64,000 nt of DNA from Rhynchonema sp. JSB1_4 (GCA_030248065.1 JASAMV010002782.1:20256-84255), one strand, 5' to 3'. Shown: positions 25,110-38,980, numbered from the stretch's first letter. Notes: generated by a model from the letters alone, not told the origin. Program-made: numbers and translations.

Positions 25110-28100
25110 ATGCCACAACTTTCCGTCTATTTTCTGCTGTCATTGTTCCTTCTTGCTGCCACCAACGTGCCACAAGCCAGCGCCGATTCATCGTTAGATG
25201 CGAGTCAGACATTAGATCAAATTGCTCACGTCCGATCGAAACGATCCAATATTCCATGCGGATCAGCGTTCACGCCTTGCAATCGTCGACCAAGCGGATT
25301 CGCAACGCAGTTCGATGCCACGAGTCGGATCGATAGCTCAACGGAGGCGTCATTCGCCAGTGCCCCGAACATCAGGTAGCGTTTTATCACCGTTGTCTTG
25401 TTCTTATCCAGTATCTTTCACCTACATAGCTACATGTGCAGTAATGTTGCAAATCTGTTAGCATCTTTAGGCGAAATCTGCTCATATCAACTGCCTTCGA
25501 TTCAAAACGTGATATTGACGAGTTGTTTAACCGTACTGAACGAACCATCAGCGAAAGAAGTGAGTTTAATTTTACTAGTGTGCTCCAGAGTTGAAACAAT
25601 GTTCTATTGCCATTATTGGCTTTCTCAAAATGTCTTACTTTAGTTATTCATCGCTTAGGGAAGCTCCTAAATTCACAAAAGGCTTGACCCTACGACTTAT
25701 TGCAATGCATCCGTCGAACATTTTTTGTCGCGAACGTGCACGGTTCTGAAGCATGTTACCGCCAAAAACCAGTCAGTGCACTTGTCACGCATGGAGGCTG
25801 ACCCAAATTGTTCACATGAAGAATAGTGCGTTTATGGCATTTCGGTTTAAAACCACAACACGACGTGAAAGTGGTATACAAATAAAACGCACAGGATATT
25901 ACGCTTGGGCCGTGTTGCCAAGTTTGGACAAGGCAATTTGCGGTTATAGTCAGTTAAAAGCAGCTTTTTGCGTTGCTCGACATTGCTCAAAACGATTTTC
26001 TAGGCTTCATCAAGCGACACTGTGAGTAGCCAGGATGAGTGCACAATTCGGCCAAGATCCTCAGTTTATTTTTATCGGGACAAAAAACCAACCAATCGGC
26101 ATGGCATTGTCAATGTGTAATATGTATAACTTAACCAAAAAATATGCCTGTCTCTCACCTAAACACTGCCCATCTACAATCTACACATCTAATAGTTCAG
26201 GGATATTCGACAAATATTTGCGCGACACGCTCTGCTCAGTACAAAAGTCACATGAATTACATTATATGAAGTTGTGTATTTTTCATTGTATAAAAATACA
26301 CATGTGGCATGGCGAAACAAAATGATTTACTCTCATGTTCTATTCGGACATGGCATGAAAGTAAAATCTGAATGACTGTGCGATAAGAGTTGTCTGACAG
26401 GGCCTGTGGTGTCATGCCAACTAATTTCGTGTTACACACACATGTTGTCACACACAATGTGGAATGGACGTGCAAACAAGTCAGAATAAACATCCACAGA
26501 TTTTGCACAAATTTGGCCTTGAACTGAATGAAAAACCAAGTATTACGATGTCATGATAATTAATGATGATAGACAGTTGATGCTTGGTTCTTGAGGCGCG
26601 GTGCGTCAGCATACGTAGCATGAAAACTCGGAATAAACACGCGAACAAGAGTAACGCGTAATTCGTAACCATCGTTCATGTGTAGACCTGATGTTATTCA
26701 AATCTTAGCGCATGCCACAAAGAAATAACTTGTTAAATATATTCTTCAGGCTCAACGGATCGAATCGGGACCGCCGCTTTGTGGTCAACGTATCGCAAAT
26801 CTTACGAGTTCGTGAAGGACATCTCGTACTCAGCGCTTGTGTCAATATCGGCTTCACAGAGGCTTAGAAGGTCGGAGTTTTTGGGTAAATTGTCTCTCTG
26901 GCAAATGAACTGCCCGCGTAAAGGGATACGTGATGTTTGTGTGCCGTGATGTTTGTGTGCATGTGCCCCTTGTTTCAGCCTTGGTCTCAGATCCTCGGAA
27001 ATCATCTTCGGTCTTCCGAAAACCGAAATTTCTGGCACCGTCATTGAGCAAATCTGTCCAGCTAATCCAATTGCAGAATGTGTGCCTGGCACGTACCGAA
27101 CATATGCCGGTAAGTGTGTCATACATAAAGGAAATGAAAAAGAGATTGAAGGATGTGTAAAAAAAAAAGAAAAAGAAAGCCCCCCCACCAACCCCAAACA
27201 GCACCCCCACCCCCCCCGCGGAAGGCCGTACGTGCACTTCTCATTTCGTTTTAGCCGTGAAACGTTCAAAGACACTACGTTACAATCATACTTTGTCAGG
27301 TCACTGCAACAATGTTAACAATCCATTATGGGGAGCTGCATACGAGCCAATGCAAAGGTACCTGGCTCCAGATTATGGGGACGGTGAGTGCCGTTTCACA
27401 TGTGCTCCTATATTATAGTACATGTTATCGTTCAGCATTTATGGTATCCAGATGTCAACACGCTTCGACAATCAAGCACCAATCAAGATTTGCCAAACCC
27501 ACGCGAAGTGAGCGTGCAGTTGTTCAAGAACTTGGAGGATAAGCACCGCGTACTTTCTATGATGACTGCTCAATGGGCACAGTTTGTGTACAACGACTTG
27601 GTTCAACTTGCTGAAATCAAAGGTGATCATCTTCGCTATTTACTGCCTGGTATATAGTACTTTGGCACACATACCAATTTGGATGAGCTCCAATTCTATT
27701 ATACTAATCACTCTTAAACAGGTGATCGACTAAACCCATTGAACTGCTGTTTCCGGGATGTCGACCATCAGGAGTGTGCAAAAATTGACATTTCTCCAAA
27801 TGATCCGGTGTACAGAAATTCAATTGGGTGCATGCCATATGTGAGAACGACTGCAGCACCACGAGAAAACTGTCTTTTGGGTGAGTGATGATGCAGCGTT
27901 TGCTACTAAACATTGTTGAATTCTACATAGATCACTTGGATCTTGTGTATATTCGACTTAATGTTACCTCGGTATCAGGTCCCCGGGAACAGGCAAACTT
28001 GGCATCATCTTACCTGGATGGTAGCGCTATTTACGGAAGTACTGCCAGACGCACTGATGAACTACGAACATTTCAGAAAGGTTCGTTTCAAAACCCCAGG

Positions 28101-31100
28101 TTTTGGATTCCTTTTGTTGAGTTCCATCATGCAGTTAAATTTCACTTCACGTCTCCAGGTGAACTGCGTGTTAGCAGGGTACCGTTCTTGAAGGACTTGC
28201 TGCCTCAACATCCTACTTTTGATCGCTCGGAATGTAACACACCAAACCAACAGGCCTGCTTTGCTTCGGGTTCAGACCAGGTCAACTTCCTACCCACCTT
28301 GACCAGCTTACACACCGTGTGGATGCGCGAACACAACAAACTTGCCGATATGTTGAATGTTGGTTTGCACATAAACATTAGTGATGTCAAATGATCCTTT
28401 CTACACCTGTTTGTGCTTTCAGAAGCTAAACCCACATTGGGATGATGAACGTTTGTTTCAAGAAGCGCGTAGGATTGTGGTAGCTGAAATCCAGCACATA
28501 ACTTTTGCGGAGTTCTTACCAAGTCTAGTCGGTAAGTTGAAAACAGCGAAAACGAATTTGATAGTGTCGCGTTTACACACTTTTGCTGTGAACGACAGTA
28601 CAAAGCAAACCTTGGAACTATTCCAGGTGTGCAAAATATGCAGAACTTTGGCCTGGAACTTCACAATAACGGCTACTACTCGGACTACAACCTGCATGTT
28701 GATGCATCAGTTTTAAATGTGTACGCCTCAGCTGTCGGAATGTTCTTTTTTGCGCTGCTACCCAATGAGATTGGCTTCTATCCGCGAACGTACGACCCTC
28801 TTGGTGGAGACACGAGGAACAGTCAGCGAGTACCGCTATCCGATCTGCTCTATAATCCGTCGTCTATTTATTTCCAAGACAGGCTAGACTCGCTCCTGCG
28901 GTGAGAAAAGCTTTTACTTCTTATGTTCTTGAATAAATTTGCAAACTCCAAACCATGGTCGCTCAATTATGATTTAGCTTCCTTCTTCACGAACCGATGG
29001 GGGCCTTCAATGTGCACATGTCTGACTCCCTCCGAAATCAACTGTTCAGGCGGCAGAACTCTTTGGGCTACGACATGGCTGCCATGATTATACAGATGGG
29101 ACGGTGTGTTTGTAGCGTCTGATTTTTTCCGATCGTGACAGAAAAGATAGCAAAATAAACGTTGCTTCATTGCTACTGCAGGGACCACGGCTTGCCTTCA
29201 TACACTGTGTGGCGAGCACAGTGTGGCTTGAGAAGACCGACTTCGTTCCAAGAGTTGCGCGAAATCGTTACCGAAGACAGGATTGTGCAGCAAATTGCAA
29301 ACATCTATTCAAATATCGACGATGTAGACCTGTTCGTGCTTGGATTGGCTGAAAAACCGCTAAAGGGGGCCCTCGTCGGACCGACGTTTGCTTGTCTCTT
29401 GAGCAAACAGTTTCAAAAGGTGTGCGAATTTTCTAATCTTAGCTACAAGGTTGATTTTCCTCGGTTTACAAATCGACCAGATCGGGAAATTCGTCGTACA
29501 AATTCTAACACGATGCAGTACCTTGCAGCTGCGCAGAGGAGACCGGTTTTGGTATGAGAATTTCTTCGTTCCCAACGCATTTAAAGAAGGTAACTTTGTT
29601 GAAGCTCTTTAATTCGCCGTAAATCGAAGTCACTTCAATAAGAACGTTCCTGTCGTCCAGAACAAATCAACGAAATCCGAAAGATCACGTTGGCGCGTGT
29701 GATTTGCGACAATACGGACGACATTGGCAAAATACAGCCACAAGCCATGCAATTGGAGAATAACTTCGAGAACTGTCGTATTGATTGCAACAACACTGTA
29801 ATTGACCACATCGATTTGAAGCCTTGGATGGACCATGAACCCAAGCTGACATTGCCGATAACCCGAGATGTGCTGATAAAAGCATCCAAACTGGGATCCG
29901 AACGCACAGAAAGGAATCTAGCCCGCGAATTGGAACAACTGACGCTCAGTAAGGACTGTTCTTTTAATATAATTGTTGCTTCCCCCAGGATAACTACACT
30001 ATTGTGATATCAGGAGATTCTGCTCAAGTCGTACCAGGAGGCGCTTCATTTTCTCACGCCACGGTTCTCAATGCTAAGCGTGAAGCACTGGACATTGCAA
30101 AACGCGCCACCGTTCTACTGGAGATGACAAAGATTCTCGTTCGAGGGTGCGTTTGATTTATTTACTGGAGCTGCACTCCAACTGCACTAATACCAATTAA
30201 ACGGTTCTTGCAGGGATGGATTGGCTGAAAATGAAAGATTGCCAGCTAACCTTGATCAGCGAACTCTCTATCAGCTGCTACCGCAAGTGGATATCAATGA
30301 AATTATAGGTTTGAAGACAAATTTTAAAGCGAGAAACGCGAGTAGAGTGTAGCTTAACATCTATCCTTCAGCTGCTCAGGTTTTTTAGAAAATCTGTCGC
30401 CTGGAGACGAATCAGCAGAAACATGCGTGCCACAGAACCTGCCTTGTGACCACACGTCACCATATCGCAGCTATGCTGGTTGGTGCAACAACTTGCAGTT
30501 CCCGTCCTATGGCAATGCGTTCACCGGCTTCAGGAGGTTATTGGACCCGGCTTATGATGATGGTTAGCAATAACAGTTTGAGCAAATACTGAGTTGTGCA
30601 CATGCTTGAACTCAAGTGAAACCTGTCTACAGGATTTGACGAACCCCGCAAAAGAGATCGCCGTGGCAGCTCATTGCCTGGTGCACGTGCCATTAGCAAC
30701 GAAGTTCATACAGCTGTTAGTCATCCTCACATCAAGTTCACGCACATGATCATGCAGTTTGGACAGTTCTTGGATCACGATATGACCTTGGCACCAATGA
30801 GCAGAGGTGAGAATTTTTAATAACGTGCTTTTGGTCGAATGACGTCCAGTTTACTGTGATAACAGCAGCGTTCTCAATTTTAGATGCAAATGAAGAGCCT
30901 CTTAAATGCGAGGCTTGTGATTCACGTGACACCGTATCACCGAACTGCTACCCAATTGAAATGCCTAGAAACGACCCACATTTCCCCGCAACAATGGATG
31001 ATGGCAGTCGCAGGTGCATGCACTTTGCGCGCTCGTTGGTTGGACAACTGAAGCTAGGCGAGTTTGAACAATTTGAAGAAGGCATCGTCGCTGTCTCACC

Positions 31101-34100
31101 GGCCATCGGCGGTTACCAGCATACGCTCTATATTGCCCTCTGCTTTGAGAATGATAACCGGTTTTCATCGTTCTTAACCATGCCTGGCTATCCTCGACGG
31201 TACCTACATAGGTCACGATTAGAATGTAAACTCTCTTTACATGGTTTGTTTCTTTTAGGGTATCGAAATCAGATCAATCAGCTGACATCTTTCATTGATG
31301 CGTCTCACATTTATGGTAGCAGCGACTGTGATGCCAACAGGCTGCGATTGTACTCAATGGGCAAACTGAACTACACTGAGCGATCTAGCGGACTGAGACA
31401 CGGTCTGCCACAAGGCAATCAGGAGAAGGACTGTCGCTCGCAGGATCAGGTAACAACGTTCTACGATCTAATGTGCACGTTCCATCAACCATGGAATGAA
31501 ATGAGCCCGTTTAGGGATTGATGTGCTTCGTTGCCGGAGACGAGCGCAATAATGAGCATCCAGGACTTACCACCATGCACACAATATTCATGCGCGAGCA
31601 CAACAGAATTGCAACAGTACTGCATCGGATCAACAACTTTTGGTCAGATGAAAGAATATTTCAGGTTGGCTGAATGCGGATTGCTTTTTGTTCGATTGAA
31701 AAAGGTGGAAATGAACTTTGGGCGACATAATTTTAAGGAGACGCGTCGAATCATATCAGCAATGATGCAGCACGTGGCATTTAATGAATTCCTCCCCAAA
31801 GTTCTCGGCTGTGAATTTGCTGCTAAGTACGACCTTGTGCCCAAACGAACAGGATATTACGACGGTAGGCGTTTGCGGATCTGCGACCCTCAGGCGTGTG
31901 CAGCATCGCGTGTCTAACATCGTTTCTAATATGTCTGCAGGCTATGATCCTCGCTGTGATCCGTCTCTGTCGAACGAGTTCTCGGCTGCTGCCATGCGTT
32001 TCGGTCACACGTTAATCAGAGACACATTCCCGCTGATGGACGACTTCTACCATAATTTTAGGTAACGGAAATAAGTAATGCTGCTGATCGTATCGTTCCC
32101 AATCTCGATGCATGTTTTTTAGCCAACCGATCGAACTAAAAGATGTGTTCAACAATCCGGCCACACTGTACAATGCCAACAGAGGCGGTCTTGATACATT
32201 GCTCATTGGCCTGCTTGGTGCACCAAGCGAAGGGTTTGACAGACATGTGGCTGAGGTATGGTTAATTATACTGTCTATATATGTATGTTTGCTCAGTCGT
32301 TGGCATCATGCACATTATACAAGTTTTTGCAGGCCGTGCGAACTCATCTGTTTGCCAAAGTCGGTCAGCCATTTAGCGGACTGGACCTTGCAGCGCTCAA
32401 CATCCAACGTGGTAGAGACCATGGTTTGCAACCGTACAACAAATACCGGTTAGCAGCCTTTATCTGAAAGTGCGTACACATAACTTTAGTTTTTTTATTG
32501 TAGCGATCTCTGCGGTCACGGACTGGCAACATCATTTAACGACTTGCGGAAAACGCACGACTCTCGAGCAATTCAAGCACTCAATCAAGTCTACAGGTAA
32601 CTCTTATCTCCTTGGAGGCATGTTTTTTAATGTTTTCAAATACAATTAAATGTAGCTTGCGCGACGCACAACAAAATCGGATTTCTAACCTGCCGAATTT
32701 CTTGGACAACCATTTATCACCAATTTCGGTTTTTGGGCCGATCAGATTTTATGGAGTTACGCCATATTAATTCAGCAGAGTAACATTTTTTACTAAGCCA
32801 GACTTGTTCTCTGCGCACAGTTTCAAAGGAAACAATTAACGGTTTCCAAATTAACCAAACCAATGGATCAGTTTGGCAGTTCTGCGCTCATTTCGCTGAG
32901 TACTGGTCGCGACGAATTTCCTTCACCATGTGATGATTTGTTTTCCGTTTGTATGGTGTTGGTGTGCGTATCAGCCTGTTGGTCGCTTCTGTTGACGTGG
33001 GTTCTTTGTTGTCTGTAGAATCGGCACAATCTGTTGATTGACTACGCATTGACGTTTGAAATCGCACTCGTTGCTCGGGGGTTGAAAATTTTTTGGGATT
33101 ACTTATGTTCGTCTTGCCTCCAGTATCTTTGTCGTTCGAATTGTTTAATTTCGGCAATGGTTGCCGCTGGCTGTCAGTATTCATGCTGTTAATTATAATA
33201 TCATTGTGCTGAAAGTACGAACAATTCGTTTGGCTTCACGTGGTTCACTCAGCGCATACCAGTGCTTGTTACTGTGTATTCGGCTAAGGTACGCAAGACA
33301 TACTGAATAATGCTGTACTTCTGCTTCTTCTGAATAATTCTTACAGCACCAGGCACGCTTATTTGACGTTGTATATGATCCTGATTTGCGGCACCTGACC
33401 GCAGTCTGGTAGGATTGATGTTAAAATAACTTGCAAAAGTCCATCGTTAATGTGCAAATTTAATCTTCGTCCTTAGGCATTGGCACTCGTGCTTAATTAA
33501 CGGCTAAAGAGAAAGCTTCATCGTGCGACCATTATATGTAAGTGCATTGGCTTCCGTCAAGCACAGCAGTCATTCTAAAAATGACTCAAAGCCGTTAATC
33601 TTACGCTATGGACGAGTTCAGCATGCGGATCAAACTTTCACCTGCGTTGCTTTTGTCACAAGTCACAAGCCCTAATGAGTGGGATTTCTATGCTGAAGAC
33701 TGACGTGCGAGTCCAAACACGGTGTAAAACAAAGAATATTTGATGGTATATGCGTACCTAACACAAAAAATGGCCACGACACATGAGAAACTAAACACGT
33801 GGGAGCTCAATAATATCGTGAGAGTTAATGTCGGTTTATACTCTGACTGCCCGGCAAAAGCAGTCAGAAATTTCTGACTGCCTGTTCGGTCAGCTCATTG
33901 ACAGAGCAAGAACAGTAGACGGCAGGCAGCGGTCAATGGACAGAGCGGAACAGGCAATCACAACAAGCAATCACTGCCTTGCCGGGCACTCCTGCGTGGT
34001 AGTGACTTCTCCGGATTTTGACTTCTACTTCCCGGAAGTCAGAAGTATAAATCGACCTTAAGTCTCACTCACATCCCATTTTCAGGCATGTGGACGATAT

Positions 34101-36739
34101 CGACCTGTTTCCGGGTCTCATGACTGAACGTCCAATGCGTGGCGCTTTGGTTGGTCCGACAACGGCGTGCATTCTGGCGGAACAATTCCAGCGATTAAAG
34201 AAATGTGATCGGTTTTATTACGAAAACGATGAACCAGCTGTGAAATTTACACCAGGTCGGCAGTGCATGGATAACCAGGCACATTTTGCAAATATAAGTG
34301 CCTCGACTAAGTACCAATGGCAATGACAGCTGGAATAGAACAAGTGCTTACACTTGTCTTGTTGTAGTCTGGCTTTCTTGATCAGAACACCTGCCGTCTG
34401 ACTATGCAGTCGTAATTCTTGACTCAAACCACACCACTATGCAAAGGTAAAGATTGCTGCTGCAGATCAACTAGCCGAGATTCGCAAAGTATCGCTGGCA
34501 AAAATTCTATGCGGCAACAGTCAGTTCATTCGAATGATACAACCTCGTGTGTTTGACATACCCGACGACTTGCTGTAAGTCGAAGCGGATGTTTTTCTAA
34601 AAAAGGCCTTTCCCTGGGGATGTTTATGTCTACATAGGAAACATGTGAACGAAGGAAACTGGCACTTCCTTTGAGTAACACAAGAAAACAAAAGGAGCTC
34701 AGATATCATGATGTGGTAAATCACTAGTCATATCTTGTTAAAGGAGGCGCGACCAGTGGTCAATAAAAAAAAATTTTTATTCTAACCCCATGTTTTTAAA
34801 AAAAATTTTTTTAATTAAAAATTTTTTTTTATTCCAGCCAAAATCTGCCCAACACGACAAAAAATGAGCGCTCAAGTACAAAATAGGGGTATTTTTGTTA
34901 CATAATGTGTTCTAAGTGCATATAAAGCACAGGTGATACGAAAACCATGCTATCCAGTGGACGATAAGTACCAACCATATTCAGGTACACACCTGTACCC
35001 TTCCCCAGGTGGTGCGGGTGTGATGGTATGGCTTTCTGATATTCGGGATGGGAATTTTGGGTGAAATTATGACGTCTAGGTACACGACCAATGCAAATAA
35101 GTTGCACATAGTGTGAAATTAGAGTGAATACAAAATAGAATCACTCCTTTTGGGTCTGTGGCATGGATAAATAAATGCCCACCCAGTCACATGTACGTGT
35201 GTAGTCATATGAGAGGACCCTGTGAGTGTGCGCACTATGTCTAGATGCCACAAAACAACGATTTATGGCACCCAATACACCCATGGTATGGTTAGGTGAT
35301 GTCAACAGTAGCAATTTTTATGCAAAAAAATAGCACTTTTAGAGCAAAAAAATCGAGAAATTTTCGAATTTTGGATTAATAAAAAATTTTTTTTAACTTT
35401 TGGAACGAATTTTTTTTAATAAAAAAAATTTTTTTTAAAACCACTGGGCGCGACATTATACACCTTTGGAGTGATGCATCCCAATATTACTGCAGAAGTG
35501 GACAGCAGGCATAGGAAGTCACATGTTTTGAAAAGACAATGAAGTCGAACTTCGAAGATTTTACTCAGAACTTCACCTCCGAATGTCGACTGCAAGGAAC
35601 AAAGCCCAATTTGCTGTGGTCGTTCGGCTCCCTTCAAACCAGGCATCGAACCAAAAAGTGAAACAAAAAATGTTTAGGGCCAAGCAGGTACATTTTTATA
35701 ACACAGGAATTTCTGTTTAAGCCACGCTGTAAGATAGATTTGTTTAAGCCACTAATTTCGACCAGCGTGAAAGATGTTCGCTAGACGTAGGGGAAGAACT
35801 TTTACGCTGGTCGAAATCAGTGTTTGATGTCCATCTCACTTTGTAGCCCGAACAAAAATTCTCCCTCTTTAGAACCATGCCTATGGCCGATTCATAGGGT
35901 CGCTGTGGGAATTCGTCTTTGGAACATTTTCTTATTTCATTTTTGAGCGTGATGCCAGATTTTCAGGGAGCCGAGCGACTACAGCAGATTGAATTTTTTT
36001 CCTTGCAGTCGACATTCGGAGGCGAAGTTCTGAATGAAATCTTCGAAGTTCGACTTCATTGTCTTTTCGAAAGATGTGACTTGAGAATGTCTTCTTGTCA
36101 TTTCTGCAGTAATATTGGTGTGTGTCACTCCAAAAATGTATTATGTCGCGCCCGCTTTAAAGGAAGTTGGTTAAATCAGCGGTATTAATCACGTGCACTG
36201 GTTTCTACTTTTTCAGCAATGCTCAAGTAGCGTGCCAAGACTTACCAACCATTGATTTGTACGAGTGGCTAGACAGACGTGAGTACGGTGCCTTTGTCTA
36301 TGTTCAAACTCACATGCTTATTTACAATGTAGTAATTTCAGAGTTCTGCGTCGTCGACCATCGTGTAATCAATCTCGGTAAATCCAAGCGAATCACGCCT
36401 TGCGTCGCGTGCACCTGCACCAGCGAAGGAGTACGTTTGTAATTTGTGTGTGTCTTTAAGCAGCTGAAGAAGAGTTTGCAGTGTTTTAACTTGATTTCAC
36501 TCAAAACGCTTGTTTCAGCCCGAGTGCCATCCAATCAGGGTCCACAGTTGCACAAAGTTGCTTGATGAATTTTTATTCACGGAAGTGATGGAGGTATGCG
36601 CTTTATTCTTTGGTTAATTTTCTTTATTCGTAGTCTTTGGTGATGTTGTTTTTGTTCCTATTCGTTTACTACCTCGCAGGACACTGCATGCGTGATCCAA
36701 TGCTCCGGAATGATTAAACGACGCGCCGGTCGGGTTTAG
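25110..36739 (+). CDS. secreted double-domain animal heme peroxidase with C-terminal cysteine-rich (VWC-like) tail
   Basis: Thirty-three exons keep phase throughout and give 1,554 residues: 25110-25375, 25471-25559, 26750-26870, 26979-27109, 27300-27383, 27452-27622, 27722-27880, 27979-28080, 28159-28358, 28423-28531, 28627-28900, 28978-29103, 29182-29419, 29529-29589, 29661-29948, 30014-30146, 30214-30308, 30389-30562, 30633-30806, 30884-31057, 31259-31449, 31515-31664, 31738-31864, 31941-32061, 32123-32255, 32333-32448, 32504-32596, 34086-34255, 34466-34574, 36217-36278, 36342-36430, 36519-36593, 36680-36739. A signal peptide (~1-24) starts at Met 25,110, chosen over an in-frame upstream ATG because hydrophobicity begins there. 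Domain 1 (~195-735) reads QFVYND at 274-279 where active peroxidases have QFxDHD, and has Phe519 at the proximal-His position; it keeps MREHN. Domain 2 (~883-1430) keeps DHD (988-990), MREHN (Arg1147, Glu1148) and RFGH (His1235). Likely role: extracellular H2O2-dependent oxidation or crosslinking by domain 2. Exon 20 uses a GC donor. Confidence 0.93.
27178..27222 (+). repeat. C-rich tract in peroxidase intron 4
   Basis: A run of C with scattered A, directly after an A/G-rich run, in intron 4. It is simple sequence. Confidence 0.8.
34754..35446. mobile_element. hAT-type MITE nested in a foldback, peroxidase intron 29
   Basis: The 693-bp element starts CAGTGGTCAATAAAAAAA and ends TTTTTAAAACCACTG. 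The flanking 8-bp GGCGCGAC is exact on both sides (34,746-34,753 and 35,447-35,454). It has A/T blocks at both ends and no coding capacity. It splits the left arm of the surrounding foldback, so it inserted later. Confidence 0.9.
35758..35816. repeat. short hairpin (TTCGACCAGCG stem), copy 2
   Basis: Same stem as at 24,653-24,708: TTCGACCAGCGTGAAAG pairs with CTTTTACGCTGGTCGAA, around a different loop. It is preceded by the same CACTAAT word as copy 1. It lies at the centre of the intron 29 foldback. Confidence 0.55.
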
Positions 36740-38254
36740 TCCAGTCAGTTTGATTGAAGAGTCAGTTTTTTTGTTTCACTTTTGGTGTTTGTTTTGGTGG
36801 ATTGATGATAATGAACTTCGTGTATTGCAGGAAACAGACACCAAATTTTCGCCAATCATTCACCTACTTTTTCTGTTTTACATGACAGTGTGCTATATAC
36901 AGATATTGAGCATTATTTCAGTTCATTTGTTCAAATTGTTTCTTACGACTTGCAAGATTGCTGCCACTGCCTAAAGTGCATTTTCTCACATTTCTACCAC
37001 ATGTTTTGCAAGTTCTTATACAGTATCTAATCCCTTGTGGGCTTTTTTGCATTTTCAAAAGGAAATTAAACTCTTGCGAATTGCAGCCTTGCATTGAAAT
37101 ACCAACAGTGATGAAAACTTACAAGCACAGGAAAGAATTAGGGCCGGTTTTGTGGAACTTTCGAAACGGTGTAAACAAGAGTTGGATGTGAAGCTCGGTT
37201 GAAGGCTCAGTGTGCAGCATACAGTTGAAACATTCCACGCGTACAGATACCGCATGTAATGTTTCACGTTTTCACCGACCGAGCCAACCTCGAGCCTTTG
37301 CGCACAACTCTTGTTTACATTGTTTCGAAACATCCAGCCGTTGATTGGGTACCTGTTGCCTACCGAATGACAAATACTAACAAGAGCACCTTGCGGCTAA
37401 TATTGGCCTAATATTACTGTCGTCAATTTTGTCGGCAAATCGAACATTAATACACGAGTCCCAAATGAGAGCAAGAAGTAATGTATGTGATGTGACGACT
37501 TGATTTGGCCACAGTTCTATAGGCCCAATTTACAGCTTTCTCAAAATGAAGATATGCACGTTGGCCTGTTGGCTGCAAACAAACGAGCGCCCATGTGAAA
37601 TCTGTTGGGCATTGAAAACATCGTTCTGTTTCGGTCAAGTTTTCACAGCTGTGAATGGCACACTAAAACACTATTCACGTGCACATCACACATGCAGATG
37701 TCGCCCTGCCGGCCCGCACGTTGCCGCCGGACTGATGCACCCACTGTTCGTACCTCTACATCACGTTCCACAAAATCGGACATAGCGTGTCTACATATCT
37801 TCGTCCTGTTTCTGCCTGTTGAGCCGTGGTTCCTTCAAATATTTATCAAAAGACGAAATACCATTTGCATGCAGATACAAATACCTACATTGTAGTTGCC
37901 CCATGAAGCAGTGACTACTTGAGGAAAAACTGGGAATGAACAAGCACTGCAGTGTTGTTGGTTTTGGTTGATTATGTACAGCTACATTTATACCTGCACC
38001 GTGCTGTTCGTAGAGACCACAATAATAATGTCGACAAGCGTTTCTTTTAAACAATCAGCCAATATGAAGAACTTGTGTTGGACTTGGGTCATCTAAAGTG
38101 TAATTTTGCTGATCACCGGTAAACAATATCACGGTGGTATCAGTCTGCCGAAAGATGCTTTTCTCATTTTGGCCGGACCATAAGTTTTTCTGCAAGAGCC
38201 TCTGGGTGCAATATTTTAATTAACATTAACAAAAGTACGTGTCACCATCCACAC
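36740..38254. other. peroxidase 3' flank, no gene seen
   Basis: This contains the peroxidase 3' UTR of unknown length and intergenic DNA. A ~70-bp inverted repeat at about 37,160-37,335 shares the words GTGAAGCTCGGTTGAAGGCTC-like and GAGCCTTTGCGCACAACTC-like, and CGAAACGGTGTAAACAAGAG with its complement. No coding signal was found. Confidence 0.4.
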
Positions 38255-38980
38255 CAGGGTTGAAAAAAAAAATTTTTTTATTAACGAGCTTTTTTTTTTT
38301 AAAAAAAAAATTTTTTTTTGATTTTTTTTTTGACGAAAAATTTTTTTATTAGAAAAAGTGTTGCAAACGACGTTTCAGGATAAATGAAATCGATACAACA
38401 TATTTTTCAAAAATTGAAAAATTTTCGCCTCAGACCGGACTTGTGTGGTGACACCCGGTAGTATTGTGCAGATTCCATGGTCTCCGACCAGTCTGAGGTT
38501 GATGTTCACTAACGATGTTACTCTGATGTATTGTAGCATGCCGTACAACGTATTTTAATGCATCTAATGCCGTATATCTGATATACGAGCATCAAAATAT
38601 CGATTACAGCCCAAATCTTGCGCGTCAGATCGACTTTGCGCGCCCGGTTTTGCACCAGACCTGCATATATACATGTGTAGTAGCATGTAGTAGTACATTA
38701 TCGGTGCCACATTACTATAAAAGACCAGCCCCGCGCATCCCTGTACGGATTTGGGGACAATACGGAGCGCCGCAGGCGCGATTTTGGAAAAATTGTCTCG
38801 TCCACAGAAAAAAGTGCCAATTTTTTGCCTCGAAAAAGGCCATTTTTGGACATTTTAGCCCATTTTGGGCAACTTTTTTTTATTAAAAAAAAAAAGCAAA
38901 ATCTGAGTTTCAAAAAAAAAAATTTTTTTTTTAAAAAAAAAATTTTTTAATTGACCACTTTTTTTTTTGAAACAACCCTG
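38255..38980. mobile_element. hAT-type MITE abutting the 3' end of the first P450
   Basis: The 726-bp element begins CAGGGTTGAAAAAAAAAA and ends TTTTGAAACAACCCTG, with exact 8-bp flanks ATCCACAC. The interior has GCGCCGCAGGCGCG. A near-identical copy in opposite orientation lies at 44,526-45,253, a truncated one at 7,204-7,499, and a longer relative at 46,833-47,978. It is non-coding. Confidence 0.93.

Larger units (their letters stand above)
34735..36170. repeat. long inverted repeat (foldback) in peroxidase intron 29
   Basis: The left arm (34,735-34,753 plus 35,447-35,645 after the nested MITE) and the right arm (about 35,935-36,170) are inverted copies. Shared landmarks are GGCGCGACAT, CCAATATTACTGCAG, AAAAGACAATGAAGTCGAAC and CCGAATGTCGACTGCAAGGA. 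The ~290-bp centre holds the hairpin at 35,758-35,816. Arms differ at scattered positions. It sits wholly within the intron between exons 29 and 30. Confidence 0.8.
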
